DNA from: Candidatus Atribacter hydrocarboniphilus
Lineage (GTDB): Bacteria; Atribacterota; Atribacteria; Atribacterales; Atribacteraceae
NCBI GenBank assembly: GCA_003542295.1
Contig: DPKX01000294.1
Coordinates: 9,531-15,750, forward strand
Length of the DNA: 6,220 nt
Direction: 5' to 3'
This document shows positions 1-5,511 of this stretch, one piece after another. The notes below the pieces were generated by a model that was given only the letters and a program-made list of their open reading frames with translations, was not told where the DNA came from and did not search any database. The translations under genes were made by a program, and so were the position numbers. Positions within the stretch are counted from its first letter, which is position 1; each line of letters begins with the position of its first letter.

Positions 1-187
1 GATCAAAATGACCGTGGGTATTGATAATATATCTTAAAGTTAAATCTTTAGATGTTATGAATTCGACCAACTCTTGAGAAGGGCCACCAGGGTCAATAAG
101 GAGAGCTTCATTACAATCATAAAGACAGTAACAATTGGTCATTAAATCACCCAATGTATAGACTGCGACTTTCACCTTGTTACTCAT
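1..187 (-). CDS. Metallo-beta-lactamase-fold hydrolase, N-terminal part (runs off left edge)
   Basis: The first 62 codons of a gene that continues beyond the window. It starts at ATG (187..185) and stays open to base 2. The visible protein begins MSNKVKVAVYTLGDLMTNCY, has the beta-strand ending LLIDPGG (residues 29-35) and stops inside THGHFD (57-62). These are the early strands and the start of the zinc-binding THxHxDH motif of the glyoxalase II-like metallo-beta-lactamase fold (established family knowledge). Substrate cannot be inferred: family members act on thioesters, nucleotides or RNA, and this N-terminal part does not discriminate. The start is supported by AAAGGAGA six bases upstream. 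Its ATG overlaps the dtd stop as ATGA, so it is probably translated together with dtd. A cytosolic enzyme is likely because no signal peptide is visible. Confidence 0.85.
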   Translation of the reverse strand, partial: MSNKVKVAVYTLGDLMTNCYCLYDCNEALLIDPGGPSQELVEFITSKDLTLRYIINTHGHFD

Positions 188-639
188 GCCTGTCTCCTTT
201 CCTTGCTGTCAAGCAAAATCGTCACCGGACCATCATTACACAATTCAACTTGCATCATCGCTCCGAAGACTCCTTCAGCTATGGTTAGATTCTGATCACG
301 TAGCTTTTGAGCGACTTGATCATAAAGTTTCTTGGCTTCTAGGGGTGCTGCCGCTTCATCATAACTCGGTCGATGTCCTCTTCTACAATTTCCATAAAGA
401 GTAAATTGTGATATAAGGAGAATCTCGCCTTGTATTTTCTTTAGACAGATATTCATTTTTCCTTGAACATCTTCAAATATTCGAAGCTGAGGGATTTTTC
501 TTGCCATAAAATCAATATCAACTGAACTATCGTTTTTGCCAATCCCTAAAAATACCACCATTCCTTTCCCAATTTTTCCAGCTATCTTGCCGTCAATTAA
601 AACTTGTGCTTTGTTCACTCTTTGAATAAGCGCTTTCAC
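184..639 (-). CDS. dtd: D-aminoacyl-tRNA deacylase
   Basis: This enzyme hydrolyses D-aminoacyl-tRNA (and mischarged glycyl-tRNA) to recycle tRNA and keep D-amino acids out of proteins; it acts in the cytosol as a dimer. The 151-residue product has the usual family length (about 145-150). It opens with the typical MKALIQRV. It carries the active-site SQFTL segment (77-81) and the Gly-cisPro loop NDGPVT (135-140) that enforces chiral selectivity. KMN (61-63) and FGAMM (125-129) also fit the family. The start is GTG, read from the family N-terminus. The GTG overlaps the relA stop as GTGA (639..636), and the gene ends in ATGA with the next one, so all three left-hand genes look translationally coupled. 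The best Shine-Dalgarno (GAGGAGG, 661..655) is an unusually distant 15 bases upstream, which suggests dependence on ribosomes finishing relA. No key residue appears to be missing. Confidence 0.96.
   Translation of the reverse strand: MKALIQRVNKAQVLIDGKIAGKIGKGMVVFLGIGKNDSSVDIDFMARKIPQLRIFEDVQGKMNICLKKIQGEILLISQFTLYGNCRRGHRPSYDEAAAPLEAKKLYDQVAQKLRDQNLTIAEGVFGAMMQVELCNDGPVTILLDSKERRQA
193..200 (-). promoter_or_regulatory. Ribosome binding site of the MBL hydrolase gene
   Basis: On the minus strand AAAGGAGA ends 5-6 bases before the ATG at 187. It lies inside the last codons of dtd. It fixes the start at the ATGA overlap rather than at a later codon. Confidence 0.7.
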
Positions 640-2846
640 CGTAAACCAAATATTCCTCCTCTTCGTACAATCCTAACATTGGAAACCTTTTTTATTTCAC
701 GAAATAGATTATCTAGCTCAACTTTATTTTTTACCGATATCACTAAATATATACGAGCATCGTTCATCATAGAATGAGCATGAACTGATCGAATACTTAC
801 GCCATAATTGGCTACTGTATTGGTAATATCCACCAGAAGCTTTGGGCGATCCAAAGCATCAACAACCAAACCAGCATCGTAAAAACGGCCATAATTTTCA
901 TCCCATTCTGCCTCCACTAAACGTTCTTCATCTTGGGTCAATCTAACTAAATTATGGCAATCAAGTCGATGAATAGTAATACCTTTCCCCAGGGTTACAT
1001 AACCGACAATTTTATCACCAGGAATTGGAGTACAACAACGAGCTAACTTTACAGCCAAACCAGTCGCTCCTTGAATAATAACTCCATCTCCACTGGTTTG
1101 AGCAGATTTTTTTGTATCCGCTTTTCTTCGTGTTTGAAAACGTTTTCGAATATCAAATGGAACAACTTTTCCAATAAATTGATGAATGGTAAGTCGTCCT
1201 TCTCCGATTATAACATGCAAATCCTCCATTGTTTTATAGTTATTTGTTTCCATAAACTCAGTAATTTTAGCATTCACCAGGTTTTGTTCTTCTGGAGTAA
1301 GCGAAAACTTTTCCAGCTCTCTCTCCATAAATAATTTTCCTCTTTCTCGATTGGTTTCTCGATTCTTTCTACGCAGAAATGCTCGGATTTTGTTTCGAGC
1401 TGCAGGAGTTTTTGCTATTCTCAACCAGTCTAAGCTAGGTCCAGAAGAGGAACGGGAAGAAATAATTTCTACAATGTCTCCGCTTTTTAGTTCATAATCC
1501 AGTGGGACAATCTGCTTATTCACTCGCGCTCCAATGCAGTTATTCCCCACTTCAGTATGAATTAAATATGCAAAATCGATTGGGCTTGAACCTTTGGGAA
1601 GTTTTTTTAAATCTCCCTTCGGTGTAAAAACATAAACTTCATCATCAAAAAGGTCAATTTTTAGACTTTCCACAAATTCATGGGTGGTTCTCAGGTCTTG
1701 TTGCCATTCCAATATTTGCCTTAACCAAGCCATGCGTTCATTAAAGGCATCAGCCGAATCGGCTGATTTCCCCTCTTTATATCTCCAATGGGCAGCAATT
1801 CCATATTCGGCTATATGATGCATTTCTTTGGTTCTGATTTGAATTTCCATTGGAACTCCACCAGGACCTATTACCGTGGTATGAAGTGATTGGTACATAT
1901 TCGATTTGGGGAGAGCGATATAATCTTTAAATCTTCCCGCAACCGGTACCCAAAGAGAGTGTATCAGTCCTAATACTGCATAGCACTCCTCAACAGTATT
2001 GGTTATCACTCGAAGAGCAATTAAATCATGTAGATCTTCAAGGCTTACATTCTGACGATTGATTTTTAAATAAATACTATAAATGTTTTTTAAACGGCTT
2101 TGGATTTCTACAACTAAATTGGCTTGTTGAATCCTTTGAGAAAGTTTTTCCGTCGCTTCCTGGATTTGTTTTTCACGGTGATCTCTAATTTTTTCAATAC
2201 CTTGTTGGATATTACAATAAGATTCTGGATCAAGAAAATAAAGACTTAAATTCTCCAATTCTGTCTGAATCATACCAATACCCAGACGATGTGCAATTGG
2301 GGCAAATATTTCCAAGGTCTCTCTTGCTATCAACTCCTTTTTGTCCCGGTATTGGAATTTTAAAGTTCTCATGTTGTGAAGACGATCAGCTAATTTTATA
2401 ATAATGACCCGAATATCTTCAGCCATTGCTACAAAGAGACGTCTGTAATTTTCTATTTGTTCTTCTTCCTTGGAAGTAAAATGAAAACCAACGTTTAGCT
2501 TGCTTACTCCTTTAACTAAAAGAGTTATTTCTTTTCCAAAGATTTCACCAACTTGGATTTCTGTCGATTTGGTATCTTCCAACACATCGTGAAGTAAAGC
2601 AGCGGCAATAGTGCTGTCGTCCATTCTGAGGTCAGCAACAATGTGAGCTACTGATAAGGGATGAATTATATAGGGCTCGCCCGATAGACGACTCTGTCCG
2701 GTATGGGCAGCTAATGAGAAATCATAAGCCTTTTTTATCAGTTCTCGGTCGCTATTGGGGTTATATGAATCAATTTTTTCTTGAAGCGATTCAAGAGTTA
2801 TAGCCTTTGAAAAAATACTATTTATTTCTTCCTCATTACGAAGCAT
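636..2846 (-). CDS. relA: Bifunctional (p)ppGpp synthetase/hydrolase (Rel; RelA/SpoT family)
   Basis: This enzyme makes (p)ppGpp from ATP and GTP/GDP during starvation and degrades it otherwise, setting the stringent response; it acts in the cytosol and on ribosomes. The 736 residues have the full long-RSH layout. The HD hydrolase domain is about 40-200, with R53, H62, H86-D87, the E90-D91 pair and D153 in LADRLHN, all matching hydrolase-competent enzymes. The synthetase domain is about 235-360, with RFKD (305-308), the basic form typical of bifunctional Rel rather than the acidic form of RelA, and MEIQIRT (333-339) holding the catalytic Glu E334. The TGS domain is about 400-465 (VYVFTPKGDL). 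The conserved-cysteine/zinc-finger segment is about 595-635 (ARCCTP, HRLDCH), and a C-terminal ACT domain is about 655-730. The start is ATG with AAGGGAGGG just upstream. It follows apt after a 424-base spacer and overlaps dtd by four bases. Both activities are predicted intact, as expected if this is the only long RSH protein of the cell (inference). Confidence 0.97.
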   Translation of the reverse strand: MLRNEEEINSIFSKAITLESLQEKIDSYNPNSDRELIKKAYDFSLAAHTGQSRLSGEPYIIHPLSVAHIVADLRMDDSTIAAALLHDVLEDTKSTEIQVGEIFGKEITLLVKGVSKLNVGFHFTSKEEEQIENYRRLFVAMAEDIRVIIIKLADRLHNMRTLKFQYRDKKELIARETLEIFAPIAHRLGIGMIQTELENLSLYFLDPESYCNIQQGIEKIRDHREKQIQEATEKLSQRIQQANLVVEIQSRLKNIYSIYLKINRQNVSLEDLHDLIALRVITNTVEECYAVLGLIHSLWVPVAGRFKDYIALPKSNMYQSLHTTVIGPGGVPMEIQIRTKEMHHIAEYGIAAHWRYKEGKSADSADAFNERMAWLRQILEWQQDLRTTHEFVESLKIDLFDDEVYVFTPKGDLKKLPKGSSPIDFAYLIHTEVGNNCIGARVNKQIVPLDYELKSGDIVEIISSRSSSGPSLDWLRIAKTPAARNKIRAFLRRKNRETNRERGKLFMERELEKFSLTPEEQNLVNAKITEFMETNNYKTMEDLHVIIGEGRLTIHQFIGKVVPFDIRKRFQTRRKADTKKSAQTSGDGVIIQGATGLAVKLARCCTPIPGDKIVGYVTLGKGITIHRLDCHNLVRLTQDEERLVEAEWDENYGRFYDAGLVVDALDRPKLLVDITNTVANYGVSIRSVHAHSMMNDARIYLVISVKNKVELDNLFREIKKVSNVRIVRRGGIFGLR
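655..661 (-). promoter_or_regulatory. Distant Shine-Dalgarno-like site of dtd
   Basis: GAGGAGG on the minus strand lies within the last codons of relA, 15 bases before the dtd GTG. That is longer than the usual 5-9. No better site lies closer and no convincing in-frame upstream start exists. It may help hold ribosomes for re-initiation at the GTGA overlap. Confidence 0.4.
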
Positions 2847-2850
2847 ATTT

Positions 2851-2859
2851 CCCTCCCTT
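2851..2859 (-). promoter_or_regulatory. Ribosome binding site of relA
   Basis: AAGGGAGGG on the minus strand ends 4 bases before the ATG at 2846 and confirms that start. Just upstream, CCTTTCTT (2878..2871) can pair with AAGAAA (2866..2861) and, across a bulge, with the first AGG of this site. A weak hairpin could therefore reach the edge of the ribosome site; whether it matters is unknown. Confidence 0.7.
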
Positions 2860-2895
2860 TTTTCTTCAGAAAGAAAGGTGTGAGCTTCTTAATTA

Positions 2896-2923
2896 ATTAT
2901 CATAAAATAAAAAATACGATAAA
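2896..2923 (-). promoter_or_regulatory. Weak candidate promoter for relA-dtd-MBL
   Basis: On the minus strand, TTTATC (2923..2918) and GATAAT (2901..2896) are separated by 16 bases within an AT-rich stretch about 50 bases before the relA start. The -10 match is good, the -35 match poor. The position suits a separate promoter for the relA group after the long spacer. An alternative -10, TATAGT, lies at 2946..2941, also without a good -35. Confidence 0.22.
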
Positions 2924-2976
2924 CCCAGACTTACTTCGTCACTATATGACATCCCACCAATGGAGAAGAGTATTTT

Positions 2977-3011
2977 CGTCATTAAAAGAAGCGCAGCGAC
3001 GCAGAAATCTC
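2977..3011 (-). repeat. Repeat unit A (leftward)
   Basis: Read on the minus strand it starts GAGATTT and ends AATGACG, with a CG-rich core (GCGTCGCTGCG). The plan is the same as in the other three units: GAGAT, an inner segment, ATGA. Only the outermost ATT/AAT can pair, so it appears the most decayed unit. Confidence 0.5.
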
Positions 3012-3026
3012 GTCCAACACCGTAGG

Positions 3027-3067
3027 CATCATCCTGAAGCTTCGCTTTTCAAAGCTGTCAGGATCTC
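3027..3067 (-). repeat. Repeat unit B (leftward, strong hairpin)
   Basis: Read on the minus strand it starts GAGATCCTGA and ends TCAGGATGATG. ATCCTGA (3064..3058) pairs perfectly with TCAGGAT (3037..3031). After a one-base bulge, AGCTT pairs with AAGCT, leaving a 9-base loop. This is the best-preserved hairpin of the four. On the plus strand it is followed by a T-rich tail and superficially resembles a terminator, but no plus-strand gene precedes it. Confidence 0.6.
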
Positions 3068-3108
3068 ATATTTTTATATTTTATTCATAACTATTTAAAA
3101 AATGAGAT
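3063..3108. repeat. AT-rich centre bounded by a 7-bp inverted repeat
   Basis: ATCTCAT (3063-3069) and ATGAGAT (3102-3108) are perfect inverted copies and form the facing heads of the leftward and rightward units. Between them lies a strongly AT-rich stretch with A-runs and T-runs that could extend the stem imperfectly. This marks the symmetry axis of the repeat cluster. Confidence 0.55.
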
Positions 3109-3142
3109 TCTTACATCGCAAAATACGTTCCCCAGAATGACA
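3104..3142 (+). repeat. Repeat unit C (rightward)
   Basis: It starts GAGATTCTTAC and ends CAGAATGACA. The ends ATTCT (3107-3111) and AGAAT (3134-3138) are complementary. The unit has the same frame as unit A (GAGATT, TCG, AATGAC) but runs in the opposite direction. Confidence 0.55.
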
Positions 3143-3155
3143 GAATGGGTGAATC

Positions 3156-3205
3156 AAATTGTCACGTCGTCCAACCAAAGAACGGTTCAACTCCACGCAA
3201 TGACG
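3156..3205 (+). repeat. Repeat unit D (rightward)
   Basis: It starts AAATTGTCACGTCGT and ends ACGCAATGACG. The ends ATTG (3158-3161) and CAAT (3198-3201) are complementary. It shares CGTCG and the terminal AATGACG with unit A. It is longer than the others because of an inner AACC/GGTT mini-hairpin (about 3173-3186). Confidence 0.5.
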
Positions 3206-3220
3206 TTTTTAGATAAGCAT

Positions 3221-3263
3221 TTTCACTCTCATCACAACTTTCTCCCATCAATTGAGAATGAAA
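3221..3263 (-). terminator. Stem-loop 7 bases after apt (possible 3' end of the secF-recJ-apt transcript)
   Basis: In minus-strand RNA an 11-base arm (3263..3253) pairs along its whole length with 3231..3221. It has ten Watson-Crick pairs, one U-G wobble and a 21-base loop. In plus-strand RNA the same position is a C-A mismatch, so the structure favours the strand carrying the genes. There is no U-run after it, so it is not a standard intrinsic terminator. It may instead protect an RNA 3' end or be coincidental. Confidence 0.35.
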
Positions 3264-3270
3264 TATTTGG

Positions 3271-3786
3271 TCAGTCTAACTTGATCAAAGAGTAAACCTG
3301 ATATTTATCGATAGCTTTTCTCCCTTGTAAAGACTCTAACTCTATTAAAAAGGCGATTCCGGCGATCTCTCCGCCGGCTTCCTCAATCATCTCACACACA
3401 GCATGGACTGTTCCGCCAGTTGCCAGTAAATCATCGATAATCACCACTTTTTGATTTTTTTCTATGGCATCCAGGTGCATTTCCAGGGTAGCACTTCCGT
3501 ATTCCAAATCATAAGTCTTTGACCTTACTGCTGCAGGCAACTTTCCCTTTTTTCGAACCGGTACGAATCCGGCACCCAAAAGATAGGCAACGACAGAACC
3601 TAAAATAAAACCTCGGGCTTCTATCCCAACAACGATGTCCACGTCTTGACCTTCAAAAAGATGATATAGTGAATCGACAGCTTGGCGAAAAGCATCATTG
3701 TTTTTTAATAAAGTTGTTATATCTTTAAATTGAATTCCAGCTTTTGGGAAATCAGGAATATTACGAATAATAGAGGCTAAATCCAT
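3271..3786 (-). CDS. apt: Adenine phosphoribosyltransferase
   Basis: This enzyme converts adenine and PRPP to AMP and pyrophosphate, the adenine salvage step in the cytosol. From the chosen start it has 171 residues and begins MDLASIIRNIPDFPKAGIQF, which matches the usual family N-terminus and length (about 170-180). Other marks are KDITTLL (21-27), EARGF (56-60), FVPVRKKGKLP (74-84), YDLEYG (92-97) and the PRPP-binding loop VVIIDDLLATGGT (114-126) with both acidic residues. Three upstream in-frame starts exist: ATG at 3795, ATG at 3804 (overlapping the recJ stop as ATGA) and a far one at 3849. The start at 3786 is preferred on family length and AAAGGG nine bases upstream; 3804 is a fair alternative because of possible coupling to recJ. 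It follows recJ closely and ends just before the repeat-filled spacer ahead of relA. The pairing with Rel is meaningful, since both affect purine nucleotide pools. Confidence 0.95.
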   Translation of the reverse strand: MDLASIIRNIPDFPKAGIQFKDITTLLKNNDAFRQAVDSLYHLFEGQDVDIVVGIEARGFILGSVVAYLLGAGFVPVRKKGKLPAAVRSKTYDLEYGSATLEMHLDAIEKNQKVVIIDDLLATGGTVHAVCEMIEEAGGEIAGIAFLIELESLQGRKAIDKYQVYSLIKLD

Positions 3787-3800
3787 TTCCTTCATCCCTT

Positions 3801-5504
3801 TCATTTTTTTATTCGCCAATCCATAATCTTTAAATAAGGCTGTTCCCAATATCCTTTACGAACTTCAAATATTAAATCGATCAGTGAGCTTGATGCTAAA
3901 TCAGATACATTCTCGCTCCGAATCATAGCATCAATACGATGCTGTCTCATTTTATTATTCTGCATAAGAACTAATTCCAACCGCTGTCGGTTTTTTCCCG
4001 AATACCACCTTTCATTGACGATAACATCTGAAGAAACAAACAATGGATTCGGGTTTTTTTCTCCAAAGGGTTCCAGCTTTTTTAACCATAGTATTAACTG
4101 TGAATCAATATCAGCCATGGTTACCTGAGCATCTACAACTATACCATTTTTTTCTTTCAGCATCTTTACTCGTTCACCGAATAATTCATTTAATTGCTGT
4201 CGGAAGGTGTCCAGATTATCTAAAGAAATCTTGAGACCGGCAGCCATTTCATGGCCTCCATATCGAATGAGTAATGATGAAACTTTTTCCAAAGAATCAG
4301 TAATATTAAACCCTAAAATACTTCTCGCTGAACCTACGGCGACAGAATCGTTTTCACTCAGTACGATTACCGGCCGTAATAGGCGTTCGCTTAACCTGGA
4401 AGCAATTATTCCTAAAACGCCAATGCTCCAGTTCTTGCCAGAAACCACTACAATTTCATCTTTCATTGCTTCCTGATTATTTTTGTCTTCGATCAAGCTG
4501 GAAAAAACTTTCGTTTCTTCTTTTTGTCGCTTTTGATTATACTCATTAAGAAGCTTGGCTTGCTGAAGAGCGTCATGATAATTATCACTAATCAAAAGTT
4601 CAAATGCCGCCCTCGGGTCTTCAACTCTACCAGCAGCATTTAAACGAGGGGCAATAATATAACCAATCTGCTCTGATTGTATGTCTTTATTACTAAAACC
4701 AACCACTTCTAAAAGCGCTTGCAGACCACAACCTGGATTTTGGTTAATTTTCTTTAAACCATATTTTACTATAACCCGATTCTCATCCAATAATGGGACG
4801 ACATCTCCAACTGTTCCTACACAAGCTAGAGAAATATATTCTTCAATAGGAGAATGGGCCATTCCTCGATATATAGCATATTCATGCGCCAAGGCTAACG
4901 CTACTCCGGCTCCAGATAAAGGAAGGATGATTTTTTTATCATTCCAATCCCAGGTAGAAACCAGAACATCGGCATCGGGTCTCTCCTCGGGGTGGGGAAC
5001 GTGATGATCGGTTATAATAATTTTTATTCCTTTATTTTTTAAAATACTGACTCCTTTGACATCTTTTATCCCAGCGTCCACAGTAATAACCAAATCGGGA
5101 TTCATTTTGATTATATTTTCTACAGCTTTTTCAGATAAACCATACCCTTCATGAAAACGACTGGGGATATAAGTATCCACGTAAGGAGTTATTTTTTTTA
5201 AAAAAAGAAATAGTATCGCACAAGCAGTTAATCCATCAGCATCATAATCTCCAAAAATAAGGATTTTTCCATTTCCTTTAATAACTGCGTCTATTAGCGA
5301 AACAGCTTTTCTGAGGTTGGGTAGGGAACGAAGACTATCCAGAGAAGACAGGTCAGGGTCTAAAAACGATCGAGCCTGGTTAGGGGTAATAATACCCCGA
5401 TTCATAAGGACTCGCGCAATGGAGATTGGCGAACAGAGGCTGCCTGCTAAATGTTTCAAACAGCCTCTGTTTACTTTTCGGATCTGCCATTTCCTCTGAT
5501 TCAA
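3801..5504 (-). CDS. recJ: Single-stranded-DNA-specific 5'-3' exonuclease RecJ
   Basis: This is a DHH-family nuclease that degrades single-stranded DNA 5' to 3' in recombination, mismatch and base-excision repair, using Mn/Mg ions in the cytosol. The 567 residues match the usual RecJ core. The DHH domain has GDYDADG (85-91), VDAGI (142-146), TDHH (165-168) and VGTVGDVVPL (229-238). The DHHA1 domain has RLNAAGR (287-293), GVLGIIASRL (362-371) and GGHEMAAG (416-423). A C-terminal OB-fold has LEPFGEKNPNP (477-487). All expected metal-binding Asp/His residues are present. Two usually conserved spots differ: the segment after the DHH motif reads VSTW (182-185) where RecJ usually has an Asn-Pro, and KNWSIGVLG (357-365) lacks the usual His of WHxGV. 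The start is TTG, chosen because GAGGAGGT lies nine bases upstream and no ATG/GTG fits. It follows secF by 7 bases. The segment encoding residues 12-25 contains a perfect inverted repeat. Confidence 0.95.
   Translation of the reverse strand: MNQRKWQIRKVNRGCLKHLAGSLCSPISIARVLMNRGIITPNQARSFLDPDLSSLDSLRSLPNLRKAVSLIDAVIKGNGKILIFGDYDADGLTACAILFLFLKKITPYVDTYIPSRFHEGYGLSEKAVENIIKMNPDLVITVDAGIKDVKGVSILKNKGIKIIITDHHVPHPEERPDADVLVSTWDWNDKKIILPLSGAGVALALAHEYAIYRGMAHSPIEEYISLACVGTVGDVVPLLDENRVIVKYGLKKINQNPGCGLQALLEVVGFSNKDIQSEQIGYIIAPRLNAAGRVEDPRAAFELLISDNYHDALQQAKLLNEYNQKRQKEETKVFSSLIEDKNNQEAMKDEIVVVSGKNWSIGVLGIIASRLSERLLRPVIVLSENDSVAVGSARSILGFNITDSLEKVSSLLIRYGGHEMAAGLKISLDNLDTFRQQLNELFGERVKMLKEKNGIVVDAQVTMADIDSQLILWLKKLEPFGEKNPNPLFVSSDVIVNERWYSGKNRQRLELVLMQNNKMRQHRIDAMIRSENVSDLASSSLIDLIFEVRKGYWEQPYLKIMDWRIKK
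5432..5471 (-). repeat. 11-bp perfect inverted repeat at the start of recJ
   Basis: AACAGAGGCTG and its exact reverse complement CAGCCTCTGTT flank an 18-base loop inside codons 12-25 of recJ. It begins about 33 bases after the TTG. In the mRNA this would be a stable GC-containing hairpin just behind the initiation region. It is not followed by a U-run, so it is not an obvious attenuator. Confidence 0.6.
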
Positions 5505-5511
5505 ATAGTGT

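Larger units (their letters stand above)
2847..3270. other. Gene-free spacer between apt and relA, filled with repeat units
   Basis: These 424 bases hold no credible coding region on either strand, in a window where all other junctions are 14 bases or less. From right to left they contain a stem-loop after apt (3221-3263), two rightward repeat units (3156-3205 and 3104-3142), an AT-rich centre (3068-3103), two leftward repeat units (3067-3027 and 3011-2977), then an AT-rich stretch with a weak promoter candidate and the relA ribosome site. No tRNA, riboswitch or transposase remnant was recognised. Confidence 0.8.

Noticed and set aside
636..2846. Monofunctional RelA or hydrolase-only SpoT
   Set aside because: The HD-site residues and the RFKD/EIQIRT synthetase motifs are all intact, pointing to a bifunctional enzyme.
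2939..2950. Short palindrome GTCACTATATGAC as an operator
   Set aside because: Only four paired bases each side, too short to distinguish from chance.
3031..3085. Terminator-like hairpin with T-rich tail on the plus strand
   Set aside because: No plus-strand gene precedes it; the hairpin is explained as repeat unit B and the T-rich tail as the AT-rich centre.
2880..3098. Open frame of 72 codons on the plus strand in the apt-relA spacer
   Set aside because: It runs through the repeat units and the AT-rich centre, has no ribosome site and resembles no protein family; it is best explained as chance.
2977..3205. CRISPR array
   Set aside because: The units are diverged, differ in length and lie in opposite directions, with no regular spacers; no cas gene is visible.
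3102..3205. Small structured RNA gene or riboswitch upstream of relA
   Set aside because: The folded elements point away from relA on the plus strand and have repeat-like ends; no known riboswitch core was recognised.
4681..5004. Open frame of 107 codons on the plus strand
   Set aside because: It lies wholly antisense to the conserved recJ coding sequence and its composition looks like a shadow frame.
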